Source of the DNA: Streptomyces sp. AC512_CC834
Lineage (GTDB): Bacteria > Actinomycetota > Actinomycetes > Streptomycetales > Streptomycetaceae
Assembly (NCBI RefSeq): GCF_019049325.1
Contig: NZ_JAGMUO010000065.1
Location: 62,001 to 126,000 of the forward strand
Direction: 5' to 3'
Length of the DNA stretch: 64,000 nt
The translations under genes were made by a program, and so were the position numbers. Within the stretch, counting starts at the first letter, position 1. Every line of letters begins with the position of its first letter. Below are positions 41,748-49,277 of this stretch, in pieces. The notes below the pieces were generated by a model. That model saw only the letters and a list, made by a program, of their open reading frames with translations, had not been told where the DNA came from and ran no database searches.

Positions 41748-43670
41748 TTGACCTCGAACGCTACGAATGGACAGCCGGCTTCCGTGCCTCCCCCTCCCTC
41801 TCCCTCTCCCTCTCCCTCTCCTCCGCCTCCACCGCCGGCGGAGATCACCTACAGCGGTCAGTACTCCGTCAACCCGCTCGCCGAGGCCTCCTTCGGGCGG
41901 ATGTGCGCGCAAATCCCGGCCGTGCTGGGCAGGATCGTCCGACTGTCGTGGCGGACCGACCGGCGGGCCGTACAGCTACTGCTCGGCTGCCAGGTGGTCA
42001 CAGGTGTCTCAGCCGCCGTACTCCTGACCGCCACTGCCCGCGCGATGAAGCCCCTCCTCGGCAACGACTCCGTCGGCGACAGGCTGCACGGGGCTCTGCC
42101 GGCGCTGCTGGTGGTCGCGCTCGCCGCCGCGCTGGGCCGCGGTGCGGCGGCGGTGGCCACGTACGCGGAACGGCGGATCACCCCGAGGCTGACGACGGAG
42201 ACGGACAGCGCCCTGGTCGAGGCGGTGTGCCGGGTGGAGGCGTCCGCATACGCGGAGGAGGGCTTCTCGGACCGGCACGAGGCGGCCGAGATGGGAGTGA
42301 TCCGCACCCAGGTGATGGTCACCGACGCCCAGCGGTTTCTGTCCGCGTTGATCCGGATGGTCACCGCCGGCGGCGTGCTGTCGGTGCTGAACCCGCTGAT
42401 GCTGCCGCTGCTCCTGCTGGCCGTGCTGCCGGCCGGCGCGGGTGCGGTCCTGACCGCCCGGGTCGACTACGAGGTCCACTACGCCAACATCGCCGACCGC
42501 AACGTCCGCGGCATGATGCGCTGGTGGGCGACCACGTCGAAGTACGGCGACGAGGTCCGCGCCAACTCGATGACCGACTACCTCGTCCACTGGTACCGGG
42601 CCCTGTCCGACCGGTGCGACCGGCGCACCCTGGCCGCCGCGCCGCGGACCCTGCGGATCGCGGTGCTCTCCGCGCTGGCCGGCGGTGTCTTCCTCGTCGC
42701 GACATGGTCGGCGCTGGCCTGGCTGGCGATCTCGGGCCGGATCGACCTCGCGGTCGCGGCCACGGCCGTCATCGCCGTACAGACCACACTCGCCGCGCTC
42801 TCCCAGGTCGTGATCAACGGCGCCGCGGTCTTCCACACCAGCCTCTATCTGAGCGACATGCAGACCTTCCTGGACGACGCCGCGGCCCGCACCCCCGAGC
42901 GCGGACCCGGCAGACACAGCGCGCCGACCGAGCAGATCCGGCTCGAGGAAGTCGTCTACCAGTACCCGGGCAAGGACAAGCCGGCCGTGGACGGCGTCTC
43001 CCTCACCCTTCAGCGCGGCCAGATCCTCGCGATCGTCGGCGCGAACGGCTCGGGCAAGTCCACTCTGACCCGTCTGCTCACCGGCATCCATCTTCCGGAC
43101 AAAGGCCGTATCACGTGGAACGGCACCGACCTCGCCGAGGTGGACTCCGCCACCGTCTGGGCGCACACCGGTCTGGTGCCTCAGATCTTCGCCCAGTGGC
43201 CGATGCCGGTCCGCGAGAACGTCACCCTCGGTCAGCCCCGTACCCACGACGACACTCCGGTGTGGGACGCCATCGACGCGGTCGGCCTGCGCGAGGCCGT
43301 CGACGACCTCCCGCAAGGCCTGGACACCCTGCTCTCCCGTGACGTCTTCGGCGGCTTTGAACTCTCCGGCGGCCAATGGCAGCGCATCGCCTGCTCCCGG
43401 GCCCTCTACCGGCGCCCTGACCTGCTGATCCTGGACGAGCCGACGTCCCAAATGGACCCGCGCGGCGAACACCAGATCTTCGAACAGATCAAAGCCATCG
43501 CCGCCGACCGCATCACCATCGTGGTCACCCACCGCCTCGAGAACACGAGGATCGCCGACCACATCGTCGTGATGGAACACGGCCGGATCACCGAGCAGGG
43601 CCACTACGACGATCTCGTCCACGCCGGCGGAACCTTCGCCGAGCTTCTCGAGCTCTCCCAGGACCGGTAG
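41748..43670 (+). CDS. ABC exporter, permease fused to ATPase
   Basis: A 640-residue half-transporter. A 30-residue Ser/Pro-rich N-terminus (PPPPSPSPSPSPPPPPPA) precedes six predicted membrane segments (residues about 70-370) and an ABC ATPase with Walker A GANGSGKST, Q-loop LVPQIF, signature LSGGQWQR, Walker B LLILDEPTSQMD and the switch histidine in VVTHRLE. TTG 41748 follows AAGGGGA. It would act as a homodimer exporting lipid, peptide or small molecule. The SYSGQYSVNPLAE-like segment after the linker is not a peptidase domain, so this is not a leader-cleaving peptide exporter. Confidence 0.88.
   Translation: MTSNATNGQPASVPPPPSPSPSPSPPPPPPAEITYSGQYSVNPLAEASFGRMCAQIPAVLGRIVRLSWRTDRRAVQLLLGCQVVTGVSAAVLLTATARAMKPLLGNDSVGDRLHGALPALLVVALAAALGRGAAAVATYAERRITPRLTTETDSALVEAVCRVEASAYAEEGFSDRHEAAEMGVIRTQVMVTDAQRFLSALIRMVTAGGVLSVLNPLMLPLLLLAVLPAGAGAVLTARVDYEVHYANIADRNVRGMMRWWATTSKYGDEVRANSMTDYLVHWYRALSDRCDRRTLAAAPRTLRIAVLSALAGGVFLVATWSALAWLAISGRIDLAVAATAVIAVQTTLAALSQVVINGAAVFHTSLYLSDMQTFLDDAAARTPERGPGRHSAPTEQIRLEEVVYQYPGKDKPAVDGVSLTLQRGQILAIVGANGSGKSTLTRLLTGIHLPDKGRITWNGTDLAEVDSATVWAHTGLVPQIFAQWPMPVRENVTLGQPRTHDDTPVWDAIDAVGLREAVDDLPQGLDTLLSRDVFGGFELSGGQWQRIACSRALYRRPDLLILDEPTSQMDPRGEHQIFEQIKAIAADRITIVVTHRLENTRIADHIVVMEHGRITEQGHYDDLVHAGGTFAELLELSQDR
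41796..41819 (+). repeat. CCCTCT hexanucleotide microsatellite
   Basis: Four perfect CCCTCT units, flanked by degenerate copies, inside the exporter gene. Each unit encodes Pro-Ser (or Ser-Pro), so copy-number change would lengthen or shorten the linker without shifting frame. Confidence 0.8.
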
Positions 43671-43729
43671 CCACACGCGCCCCGCCGGTGGAGCCCGCTC
43701 CCTCGTCCTGAAGTGATCGCGTCGAGCTG

Positions 43730-44067
43730 ATGGGCCGGTACGCCGACATGGCAGATCTCAAGCAGTTCAGTGAACTGGCGGGCCGTGTCTACACCGACGA
43801 GGTCACCCTCGACTTCGAATCGGTGACCGGGATTCCACCGACGGCCGTGCCGGTCGGCCAGTACGTCGAGATCCTCCGTGGCGCCTTCGCGCCCTTCACT
43901 GGCTCCCGGCGGAGGCCGCCGCCGACGGGCCCAATCGCTGGCTGGTCGTCGGCTTCTACGACAACGAGGCGGTCCGCACGGCGGACGGCTGGCGGCTCAC
44001 CCGCGTAAAGCTGACCTCGAAGTACCAGGAGAACGCGCATTTCGCCGCTGCCGGGCAGGCGGGCTAG
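43730..44067 (+). pseudogene. SnoaL/NTF2-like gene with internal deletion
   Basis: The first 55 codons give ADLKQFSELAGRVYTDEVTL and a VGQYVEILRGAFAPF segment typical of SnoaL-like NTF2 proteins. At about 43900 the frame changes and the expected C-terminal half appears (LHWLPAEAAADGPNRWLVVG, FYDNEAVRTADGWRLTRVKL), ending at TAG 44065. About 40 residues of the central sheet are missing. The gene is therefore a deletion derivative. Confidence 0.6.
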
Positions 44068-44114
44068 CGCCGCGGCGCGGCGTGCGGAAGCCTCCGTGAG
44101 AGAGGAGTGATCTG

Positions 44115-44888
44115 ATGCCACGGATCCGGGGCGCCAGCATCGAGGAACATCACGAGATGGTGTGGGCCGACCTCGCGGAGGCGATGCGGAATCTGCTGCT
44201 CGAGCGCAACTACGACGCGATCACCATGGGGCACATCGCGACTCGGGCAGGACTCGCTCGCAACACGCTCTACAACTACGCGCGCGACAAGCACACGCTG
44301 GTCCACGCGCTGGCCGAGCGGGCGAGCCGGCCCATGCTCGTGCGGGTGACAGCGATTGCCGAGCGGTCCCAGGACCCGGCGGCGGAGCGGATGCGGGAGG
44401 TCGTCGAGGCAGTCCTGGACGCCTGCACGGACCAGGCGATGCAACTGATGTTCCTGCCCGGCGCCGGCCCTCTGGTTGCCGAGGTGCCGAAGGGGCCGTA
44501 CGGACCATTCCAAGCGGTCGTGGTGCGGGTGGAGAGCATCGTCCGGGACGGCATGGCAGGCGGGGAGTTCCGGGACGTAGGCGACGTGCGGCTCGCGGTG
44601 GAGCTCCTGTCCGGCGTGATGCGCGCCGGCGCCGAACGCATCGGCCGGGATCCGGCCGGCTGGCCGGCCACACGGGTGATCAACCGTCGGCAGCCCGGAC
44701 TGACCGAGCAGCAGCCCGACAGCCACCCCGTACTGCTCCCGGAACGTGGCGATGCCCTGGATCGCGCGCCCGACCGTGGACCTTGCCGCGTCCGGCAGCG
44801 CGTCGAGCACGCTCGCAACCTCCAGATCACCGCAGGGCCGCGGCTGCCTTCCGCGGAGCGGATTCAAGTGAAACGCCGGCCCGCTTGA
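44115..44888 (+). CDS. TetR-family regulator with aberrant C-terminal extension
   Basis: Residues 1-190 are an ordinary TetR protein: helix-turn-helix AITMGHIATRAGLARNTLYN, then a ligand domain with LACTDQAMQL-like helices and ELLSGVMRAGAERIG. Normal members end near here, but the frame continues for about 65 residues of Pro/Arg/Gln-rich sequence (RQPGLTEQQPDSHPVLLPER onward). On the opposite strand that same DNA reads as a natural protein (GDLEVASVLDALPDAARSTV, GRAIQGIATFREQYGVAVGL), so the tail is translated from the back of another gene's remnant. DNA binding may survive; normal regulation is uncertain. Confidence 0.75.
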   Translation: MPRIRGASIEEHHEMVWADLAEAMRNLLLERNYDAITMGHIATRAGLARNTLYNYARDKHTLVHALAERASRPMLVRVTAIAERSQDPAAERMREVVEAVLDACTDQAMQLMFLPGAGPLVAEVPKGPYGPFQAVVVRVESIVRDGMAGGEFRDVGDVRLAVELLSGVMRAGAERIGRDPAGWPATRVINRRQPGLTEQQPDSHPVLLPERGDALDRAPDRGPCRVRQRVEHARNLQITAGPRLPSAERIQVKRRPA

Positions 44889-44904
44889 AATTCTTCGCAA
44901 ACGA

Positions 44905-44931
44905 TGTCGAGAACACGCGCGTTGCTCCGTC
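44905..44931 (+). promoter_or_regulatory. ECF42-type promoter
   Basis: TGTCGA (44905-44910) and CGTC (44928-44931) separated by 17 bp, matching the -35 TGTCGA and -10 CGA/TC elements I recall for ECF42 sigma factors. It lies 50 bp upstream of the DGPF gene start, so the sigma factor encoded downstream probably drives its own operon. Confidence 0.65.
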
Positions 44932-44981
44932 CCAGGAGCAGACACGGCCACAATGGGCCGTACCTCACCAAGGAGAACACG

Positions 44982-45389
44982 ATGGCCAAGTACCTGCTGC
45001 TCAAGCACTATCGGGGCGCGCCGGCATCGGTCAACGACGTGCCGATGGACCAGTGGGAGCCGGAGGAGGTTTCGGCCCACGTGCAGTACATGCGTGACTT
45101 CGCCGCCCGGCTGGAGGACACCGGCGAGTTCGTCGACAGTCAGGCGCTCTCCCCCGAGGGCACCTTCGTCCGCTACGACGGCGAGGGGCGGCCGCCGGTC
45201 ACCGACGGCCCGTTCGCGGAGACCAAGGACCTGATCGCCGGCTGGATGGTGATCGACGTCGAGACCTACGAGCGCGCGCTCGAGCTGGCCGGCGAGTTGT
45301 CCGCGGCTCCGGGTGCGGGTGGCAAGCCGATCCACGAGTGGCTCGAGGTGCGCCCGTTCTACGCCGAGCAGGCCACGGCCGGCGAGTGA
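44982..45389 (+). CDS. YCII-related (DGPF domain) protein
   Basis: A 135-residue protein with the DGPF signature: KYLLLKHYRGAP at the start, PPVTDGPFAETKDLIAGWMV in the middle and HEWLEVRPF at the end, an alpha/beta-barrel fold related to YCII. Such proteins are the regular partners of ECF42 sigma factors; their biochemical role is unsettled. ATG 44982 has AAGGAG upstream. Its stop overlaps the GTG start of the sigma-factor gene by four bases, so the two are translationally coupled. Confidence 0.9.
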   Translation: MAKYLLLKHYRGAPASVNDVPMDQWEPEEVSAHVQYMRDFAARLEDTGEFVDSQALSPEGTFVRYDGEGRPPVTDGPFAETKDLIAGWMVIDVETYERALELAGELSAAPGAGGKPIHEWLEVRPFYAEQATAGE

Positions 45390-46546
45390 ACGAGGCGATC
45401 CTCCGTGAGCTGGTGCCGGCGGTGATCGGTGTCCTCGTCCGTCGCGGAGCCGACTTCGCGGCGGCCGAGGACGCCGTGCAGGACGCCCTGGTCGAGGCCG
45501 TGCGCGCATGGCCGGACGGCTCACCGAGGGACCCCAAGGGCTGGCTGATCACGGTGGCGTGGCGCAAGTTCCTCGACGCCGCCCGCGCCGATGCCTCCCG
45601 GCGGCGGCGAGAGGAACTGGTCGAGGCCGAGCCCGGCCCCGGCCCGGGCCCCGGCCCTGGCGAGGGGGGCGACGACACGCTTCGGCTGTACTTCCTGTGC
45701 GCGCACCCGTCCCTGACACCGGCCTCGGCGGTCGCGCTCACGCTGCGAGCCGTCGGCGGTCTGACCACGCGGCAGATCGCGCAGGCCTACCTCGTGCCGG
45801 AGGCGACCATGGCCCAGCGGATCAGCAGGGCCAAGCGGACCGTCTCCGGCGTCCGGTTCGACCAGCCCGGCGACGTCGCCACGGTGCTGCGCGTGCTCTA
45901 CCTGGTCTTCAACGAGGGATACTCCGGCGACATCGACCTCGCCGCCGAGGCGATCCGGCTCACCCGCCAACTGGCGGCCAGGACCGGACATGAGGAGGTC
46001 GCCGGCCTGCTGGCGCTCATGCTGCTTCACCACGCGCGGCGCCCGGCACGGACCACCGGCCCCGACAGCAGGCTCGTACCGCTTGCCGAGCAGGATCGCA
46101 GCCGGTGGAACACCGAGCTGATCACCGAGGGCGTCGGTGTCCTCCAGGCCGCTCTCGCACGCGACCGCCTGGGTGAGTTCCAGGCCCAGGCGGCCGTCGC
46201 CGCGCTCCACGCCGACGCCCGTACGGCCGAGGAGACCGACTGGGTGCAGATCGTCGAGTGGTACGACGAACTGGTGCGTCTCACCGACAGCCCCGTGGCC
46301 CGCCTCAACCGGGCCGTCGCCGTGGGCGAAGCCGACGGCCCGCGGGCCGGCCTGGCCGCCCTGGCGGGGCTCGACCCCGGCCTGCCACGGTACGCCGCCG
46401 TGGCGGCGTACCTGCACGAGCGCGACGGTGATCCGGCGACCGCGGCACGGCTCTACGCCCAGGCCGCCCGGTCGGCGCCGAACATCCCTGAACGCGACCA
46501 CCTCACGCGACAGGCCGCCCGGCTCAACTCGCGGCTGCGCAGTTGA
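45386..46546 (+). CDS. ECF42-type RNA polymerase sigma factor (DUF6596)
   Basis: A 386-residue extended ECF sigma factor. Region 2 is DFAAAEDAVQDALVEAVRAW with PKGWLITVAWRKFLDAAR, region 4 is LTTRQIAQAYLVPEATMAQR, and the C-terminal 200 residues are a helical, TPR-like domain (FNEGYSGDIDLAAEAIRLTR and a closing ATAARLYAQAARSAPN). The extension is thought to be regulatory in place of an anti-sigma factor. The linker between regions 2 and 4 contains a run of PG pairs from a GC-rich DNA repeat. Start GTG 45386 overlaps the DGPF stop. An ECF42-like promoter precedes the operon. Confidence 0.9.
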   Translation: MNEAILRELVPAVIGVLVRRGADFAAAEDAVQDALVEAVRAWPDGSPRDPKGWLITVAWRKFLDAARADASRRRREELVEAEPGPGPGPGPGEGGDDTLRLYFLCAHPSLTPASAVALTLRAVGGLTTRQIAQAYLVPEATMAQRISRAKRTVSGVRFDQPGDVATVLRVLYLVFNEGYSGDIDLAAEAIRLTRQLAARTGHEEVAGLLALMLLHHARRPARTTGPDSRLVPLAEQDRSRWNTELITEGVGVLQAALARDRLGEFQAQAAVAALHADARTAEETDWVQIVEWYDELVRLTDSPVARLNRAVAVGEADGPRAGLAALAGLDPGLPRYAAVAAYLHERDGDPATAARLYAQAARSAPNIPERDHLTRQAARLNSRLRS

Positions 46547-46554
46547 GCCGACGG

Positions 46555-46571
46555 TGCCCCCGGTCGGGGCA
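46555..46571. terminator. Hairpin after the sigma factor gene
   Basis: TGCCCC-CGGTC-GGGGCA, 8 bp past the sigma factor stop, without a U-run. It would end the DGPF-sigma operon before the GntR promoter. Confidence 0.5.
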
Positions 46572-46623
46572 ACGTGACATTGTATAGTGGGCGGTCATTG
46601 GCTGGTCGTACGGAGGAGCAGGG

Positions 46624-47358
46624 ATGCCTCATCTCAAACCCCAGGCGATCTCCGTCCAGACCCATCTGCGCGATCAGGTCGCCAACGCGCTCCGGGCCGC
46701 CCTGATCGCGGGCGACCTTCGTCCGGGGGTCATCTACTCCGCGCCCACCCTGGCGGCGGAACTCGGCGTGTCGGCCACTCCGGTGCGTGAGGCCATGCTG
46801 GACCTGGCCAGGGAGGGCCTGGTCGAAGCGGTACGCAACAAGGGGTTCCGGGTCACGGAGATGACCGAGCAGGATCTCGACGAGTTCACCGAGATCCGAA
46901 CCCTGATCGAGGTCCCCACGGTGGGGCGCGTCGCGGCGACGACGGCCGTCGAGCAACTGGAGGCCCTGCGTCCGCTGGCGCAGCAGATCGTCACAGCGGC
47001 CCAGGAGCACGATGTCCTCAAGTACCTCGAAGCCGATCACCGGTTCCATCTTGAGCTGCTGGCGCTGGCCGGCAACCACCATCTCGTAGAGGTGGTGGCG
47101 GGTCTGCGCAAGCGTTCGCGCCTGTTCGGACTGGGCGCTCTCAACGGGACGGGGCGGCTGGTCGCTTCCGCCCAGGAGCATGTGGAACTGCTGGATCTGA
47201 TGGTGAGCGGCCGGATTCATGAGGCGGAGGAGTGCATGCGCCGCCATCTCGCGCACGTGCGCACCCTGTGGGCGGATGGCCGGACGGACGGCGAAGAGCT
47301 CACCCGCCCCGGGGCGCACGTGACACCGATGGCTCAGAGGGTGAACCCCGCCGGGTAG
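46624..47358 (+). CDS. GntR-family regulator with FCD domain
   Basis: A 244-residue FadR-subfamily regulator: an N-terminal winged helix (LRDQVANALRAALIAGDLRP, LAAELGVSATPVREAMLDLA) and a helical FCD ligand domain with its metal-site residues (DHRFHLELLALAGN, then late HL). ATG 46624 has GGAGGAG upstream. The end overlaps the convergent hydroxyproline epimerase by 25 bp. Location and family suggest it controls the hydroxyproline genes; its promoter region carries TGACATTG (46575-46582), which recurs in the palindrome upstream of that operon. Confidence 0.9.
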   Translation: MPHLKPQAISVQTHLRDQVANALRAALIAGDLRPGVIYSAPTLAAELGVSATPVREAMLDLAREGLVEAVRNKGFRVTEMTEQDLDEFTEIRTLIEVPTVGRVAATTAVEQLEALRPLAQQIVTAAQEHDVLKYLEADHRFHLELLALAGNHHLVEVVAGLRKRSRLFGLGALNGTGRLVASAQEHVELLDLMVSGRIHEAEECMRRHLAHVRTLWADGRTDGEELTRPGAHVTPMAQRVNPAG

Positions 47359-48335
47359 GGATCGGACGGGTCGAGCAGGTACTGCGCGGTGCCGGTGATC
47401 CAGGCACGGCCGGTGACGGACGGCAGGACGGCAGGCAGATCTCCGACGGTGGTCTCCCCCAGGACGCGGCCGACGAACCGGGAGCCGATGAACGACTCGT
47501 TGACGAAGTCCTGGCCGACCGGAAGCTGCCCGCGTGCGTGCAACTGCGCCATCCGGGCGCTGGTGCCCGTGCCGCAGGGCGACCTGTCGAACCATCCCGG
47601 ATGGATCGCCATGGCGTGTCGTGAGTGTTCCGCGGTCGATCCGGGGGCCTCGAGATAGACGTGGTGGCACACGTCTATCTCCGGGTTCTCCGGGTGGGAC
47701 ACCGGGTTCTGCTTGTTGACGGCGTCCATGACGGCCAGTCCGGCGTCGAGCAGCCGCTGCTTGTGCGCCCGTTCGAAGGGGATCCCGAGGTCCTCGGTCC
47801 GGACGAAGGCGTAGAAGTTGCCGCCGTAGGCGATGTCGTAACGCACCGCCCCGTATCCCGGCACGTCGACGACCTGGTCGAGTGCGTGGCAGTACGACGC
47901 GACATTCTCCAGGGTGACCGATTCCGCGTGGCCGTCGCGCACCCGCACCCGGGCCGTCACCAGTCCGGCCGGTGTGTCGAGCCGCACCAGGGTCTCCGGC
48001 TCGACCACCTCGACCATTCCGGTCTCGACGAGGACTGTCGCGACGCCGATGGTTCCGTGCCCGCACATCGGCAGGCAGCCGGAGACTTCGATGAAGAGCA
48101 CACCGTAGTCGGCGTCCGGCCGGGTCGAGGGCTGCAGGATGGCCCCGGACATCGACGCGTGCCCGCGCGGCTCGCACATGAGCAGGGTGCGCAGGTGGTC
48201 GCGTTCCGCCACGAAACGTTGTCGTCTCTCGAACATCGTCGCGCCGGGGAGGACGCCGACACCGCCCGTGATCACGCGGGTGGGCATTCCCTCGGTGTGC
48301 GAGTCGACGGCGTGAAAGCAGACGGTCGAGCGCAT
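47334..48335 (-). CDS. 4-hydroxyproline 2-epimerase (proline racemase family)
   Basis: A 333-residue proline-racemase-fold enzyme. Both catalytic cysteines are present: Cys91 in LPMCGHGTIG and Cys254 in RSPCGTGTSA, so it is an epimerase or racemase rather than the dehydratase group, which replaces the first cysteine by serine or threonine. It is expected to interconvert trans-4-hydroxy-L-proline and cis-4-hydroxy-D-proline. It is the last gene of the operon, starting 2 bp after the deaminase gene stop. ATG 48335 is the family-typical start. Confidence 0.88.
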   Translation of the reverse strand: MRSTVCFHAVDSHTEGMPTRVITGGVGVLPGATMFERRQRFVAERDHLRTLLMCEPRGHASMSGAILQPSTRPDADYGVLFIEVSGCLPMCGHGTIGVATVLVETGMVEVVEPETLVRLDTPAGLVTARVRVRDGHAESVTLENVASYCHALDQVVDVPGYGAVRYDIAYGGNFYAFVRTEDLGIPFERAHKQRLLDAGLAVMDAVNKQNPVSHPENPEIDVCHHVYLEAPGSTAEHSRHAMAIHPGWFDRSPCGTGTSARMAQLHARGQLPVGQDFVNESFIGSRFVGRVLGETTVGDLPAVLPSVTGRAWITGTAQYLLDPSDPYPAGFTL

Positions 48336-48337
48336 CG

Positions 48338-49234
48338 TCAGTTCGTCCCGGCGTCGATGACGGCGCGGGTGGCGGAGCGCACGACGGCCTCCGTCTCCGG
48401 TGCGAGTGGCCGGCGCGGCGGGCGGCACGCGCCACCGCGGCGGCCGGTCATCTCCTGGCCGAGCTTGATGGCCTGGACGAACTCCGTCTTGCTGTCCCAC
48501 CGCAGGACCGGGTGCAGCCGGCGGTAGAGCGGAAGCGCCGTCTCCAGGTCACCCGCGAGGGACGCCTCGTACAGTGCGAGACAGGCTCGGGGAAAGACCT
48601 GCGGGTATCCGGCGACCCAGCCCTTGGCGCCGGCGACGGCGACTTCCAGCACGGTGTCGTCGGTGCCGATCATGAGGTCGAGGCCGGGTGCCAGCTCGGC
48701 GATCTCGTAGCAGCGCCGGACATCGCCGGAGAACTCCTTGACACCGACGACGAACCCTTCGGCGTGCAGCTTGGCCAGCAGGTCCGGGCGCAGGTCCACC
48801 TTGGTGTCGATGGGGTTGTTGTACGCGGTGACGGGGAGGCCGGCCGAGGCCACCAGTTCGAAGTGCTCGAGGACCGCGCGATCGTCGGCGCGGTAGGCGT
48901 TGGGCGGCAGGCACATGACGGCCTGACAGCCCGCGTCCTTGGCGAACTGGGCGTGCCGCTTGGCCTCGACGGCGCCGTAGGCACCGACACCCGGCATGAC
49001 GGTGAACCCGTCAGGGGCGTTCGCCACGGCCGTCTCGACGACACGGTCGCGCTCGTCGTACGTCAGGGTCTGGTATTCGCCCAGCGAGCCGTTCGGCGCG
49101 ACGCCGTGCATCCCCTGCTCGGCGAGCCATGCGACGCTCTCGCCGTAGGCGCCGAAGTCGACCGTGAGGTCGTCGTCGAACGGCAGGCTGGTCGCGACGA
49201 TGACGCCGTGCCAGGGCTTGCGGGTCTCGCTCAT
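48338..49234 (-). CDS. DapA-family lyase, probable pyrroline-4-hydroxy-2-carboxylate deaminase
   Basis: A 298-residue class I aldolase-type barrel. The Schiff-base lysine is Lys166 (GVKEFSGD) and the helper tyrosine Tyr138 (AYNNPID). Among DapA-like enzymes the operon context (epimerase, D-hydroxyproline dehydrogenase) points to delta-1-pyrroline-4-hydroxy-2-carboxylate deaminase, which forms 2-oxoglutarate semialdehyde. ATG 49234 follows AGGAG by 5 nt. The C-terminus is rich in arginine and proline around GRRGGACRPP. Confidence 0.85.
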   Translation of the reverse strand: MSETRKPWHGVIVATSLPFDDDLTVDFGAYGESVAWLAEQGMHGVAPNGSLGEYQTLTYDERDRVVETAVANAPDGFTVMPGVGAYGAVEAKRHAQFAKDAGCQAVMCLPPNAYRADDRAVLEHFELVASAGLPVTAYNNPIDTKVDLRPDLLAKLHAEGFVVGVKEFSGDVRRCYEIAELAPGLDLMIGTDDTVLEVAVAGAKGWVAGYPQVFPRACLALYEASLAGDLETALPLYRRLHPVLRWDSKTEFVQAIKLGQEMTGRRGGACRPPRRPLAPETEAVVRSATRAVIDAGTN

Positions 49235-49277
49235 GAGCACTCCTTGTCGGCTTTCCTGTGTCCGTCGAATGCGACGG

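Noticed and set aside
41903..43342. Plus-strand 479-codon frame inside the ABC exporter
   Set aside because: Out-of-frame shadow of a gene with complete ABC motifs.
44064..45524. Minus-strand open frame of 486 codons opposite the TetR and DGPF genes
   Set aside because: Most of it is low-complexity shadow; only the part at about 44690-44880 looks like real protein and is reported as a remnant.
47334..48335. Proline-racemase-family gene as trans-3-hydroxyproline dehydratase
   Set aside because: Both catalytic cysteines are present; the dehydratases replace the first one.
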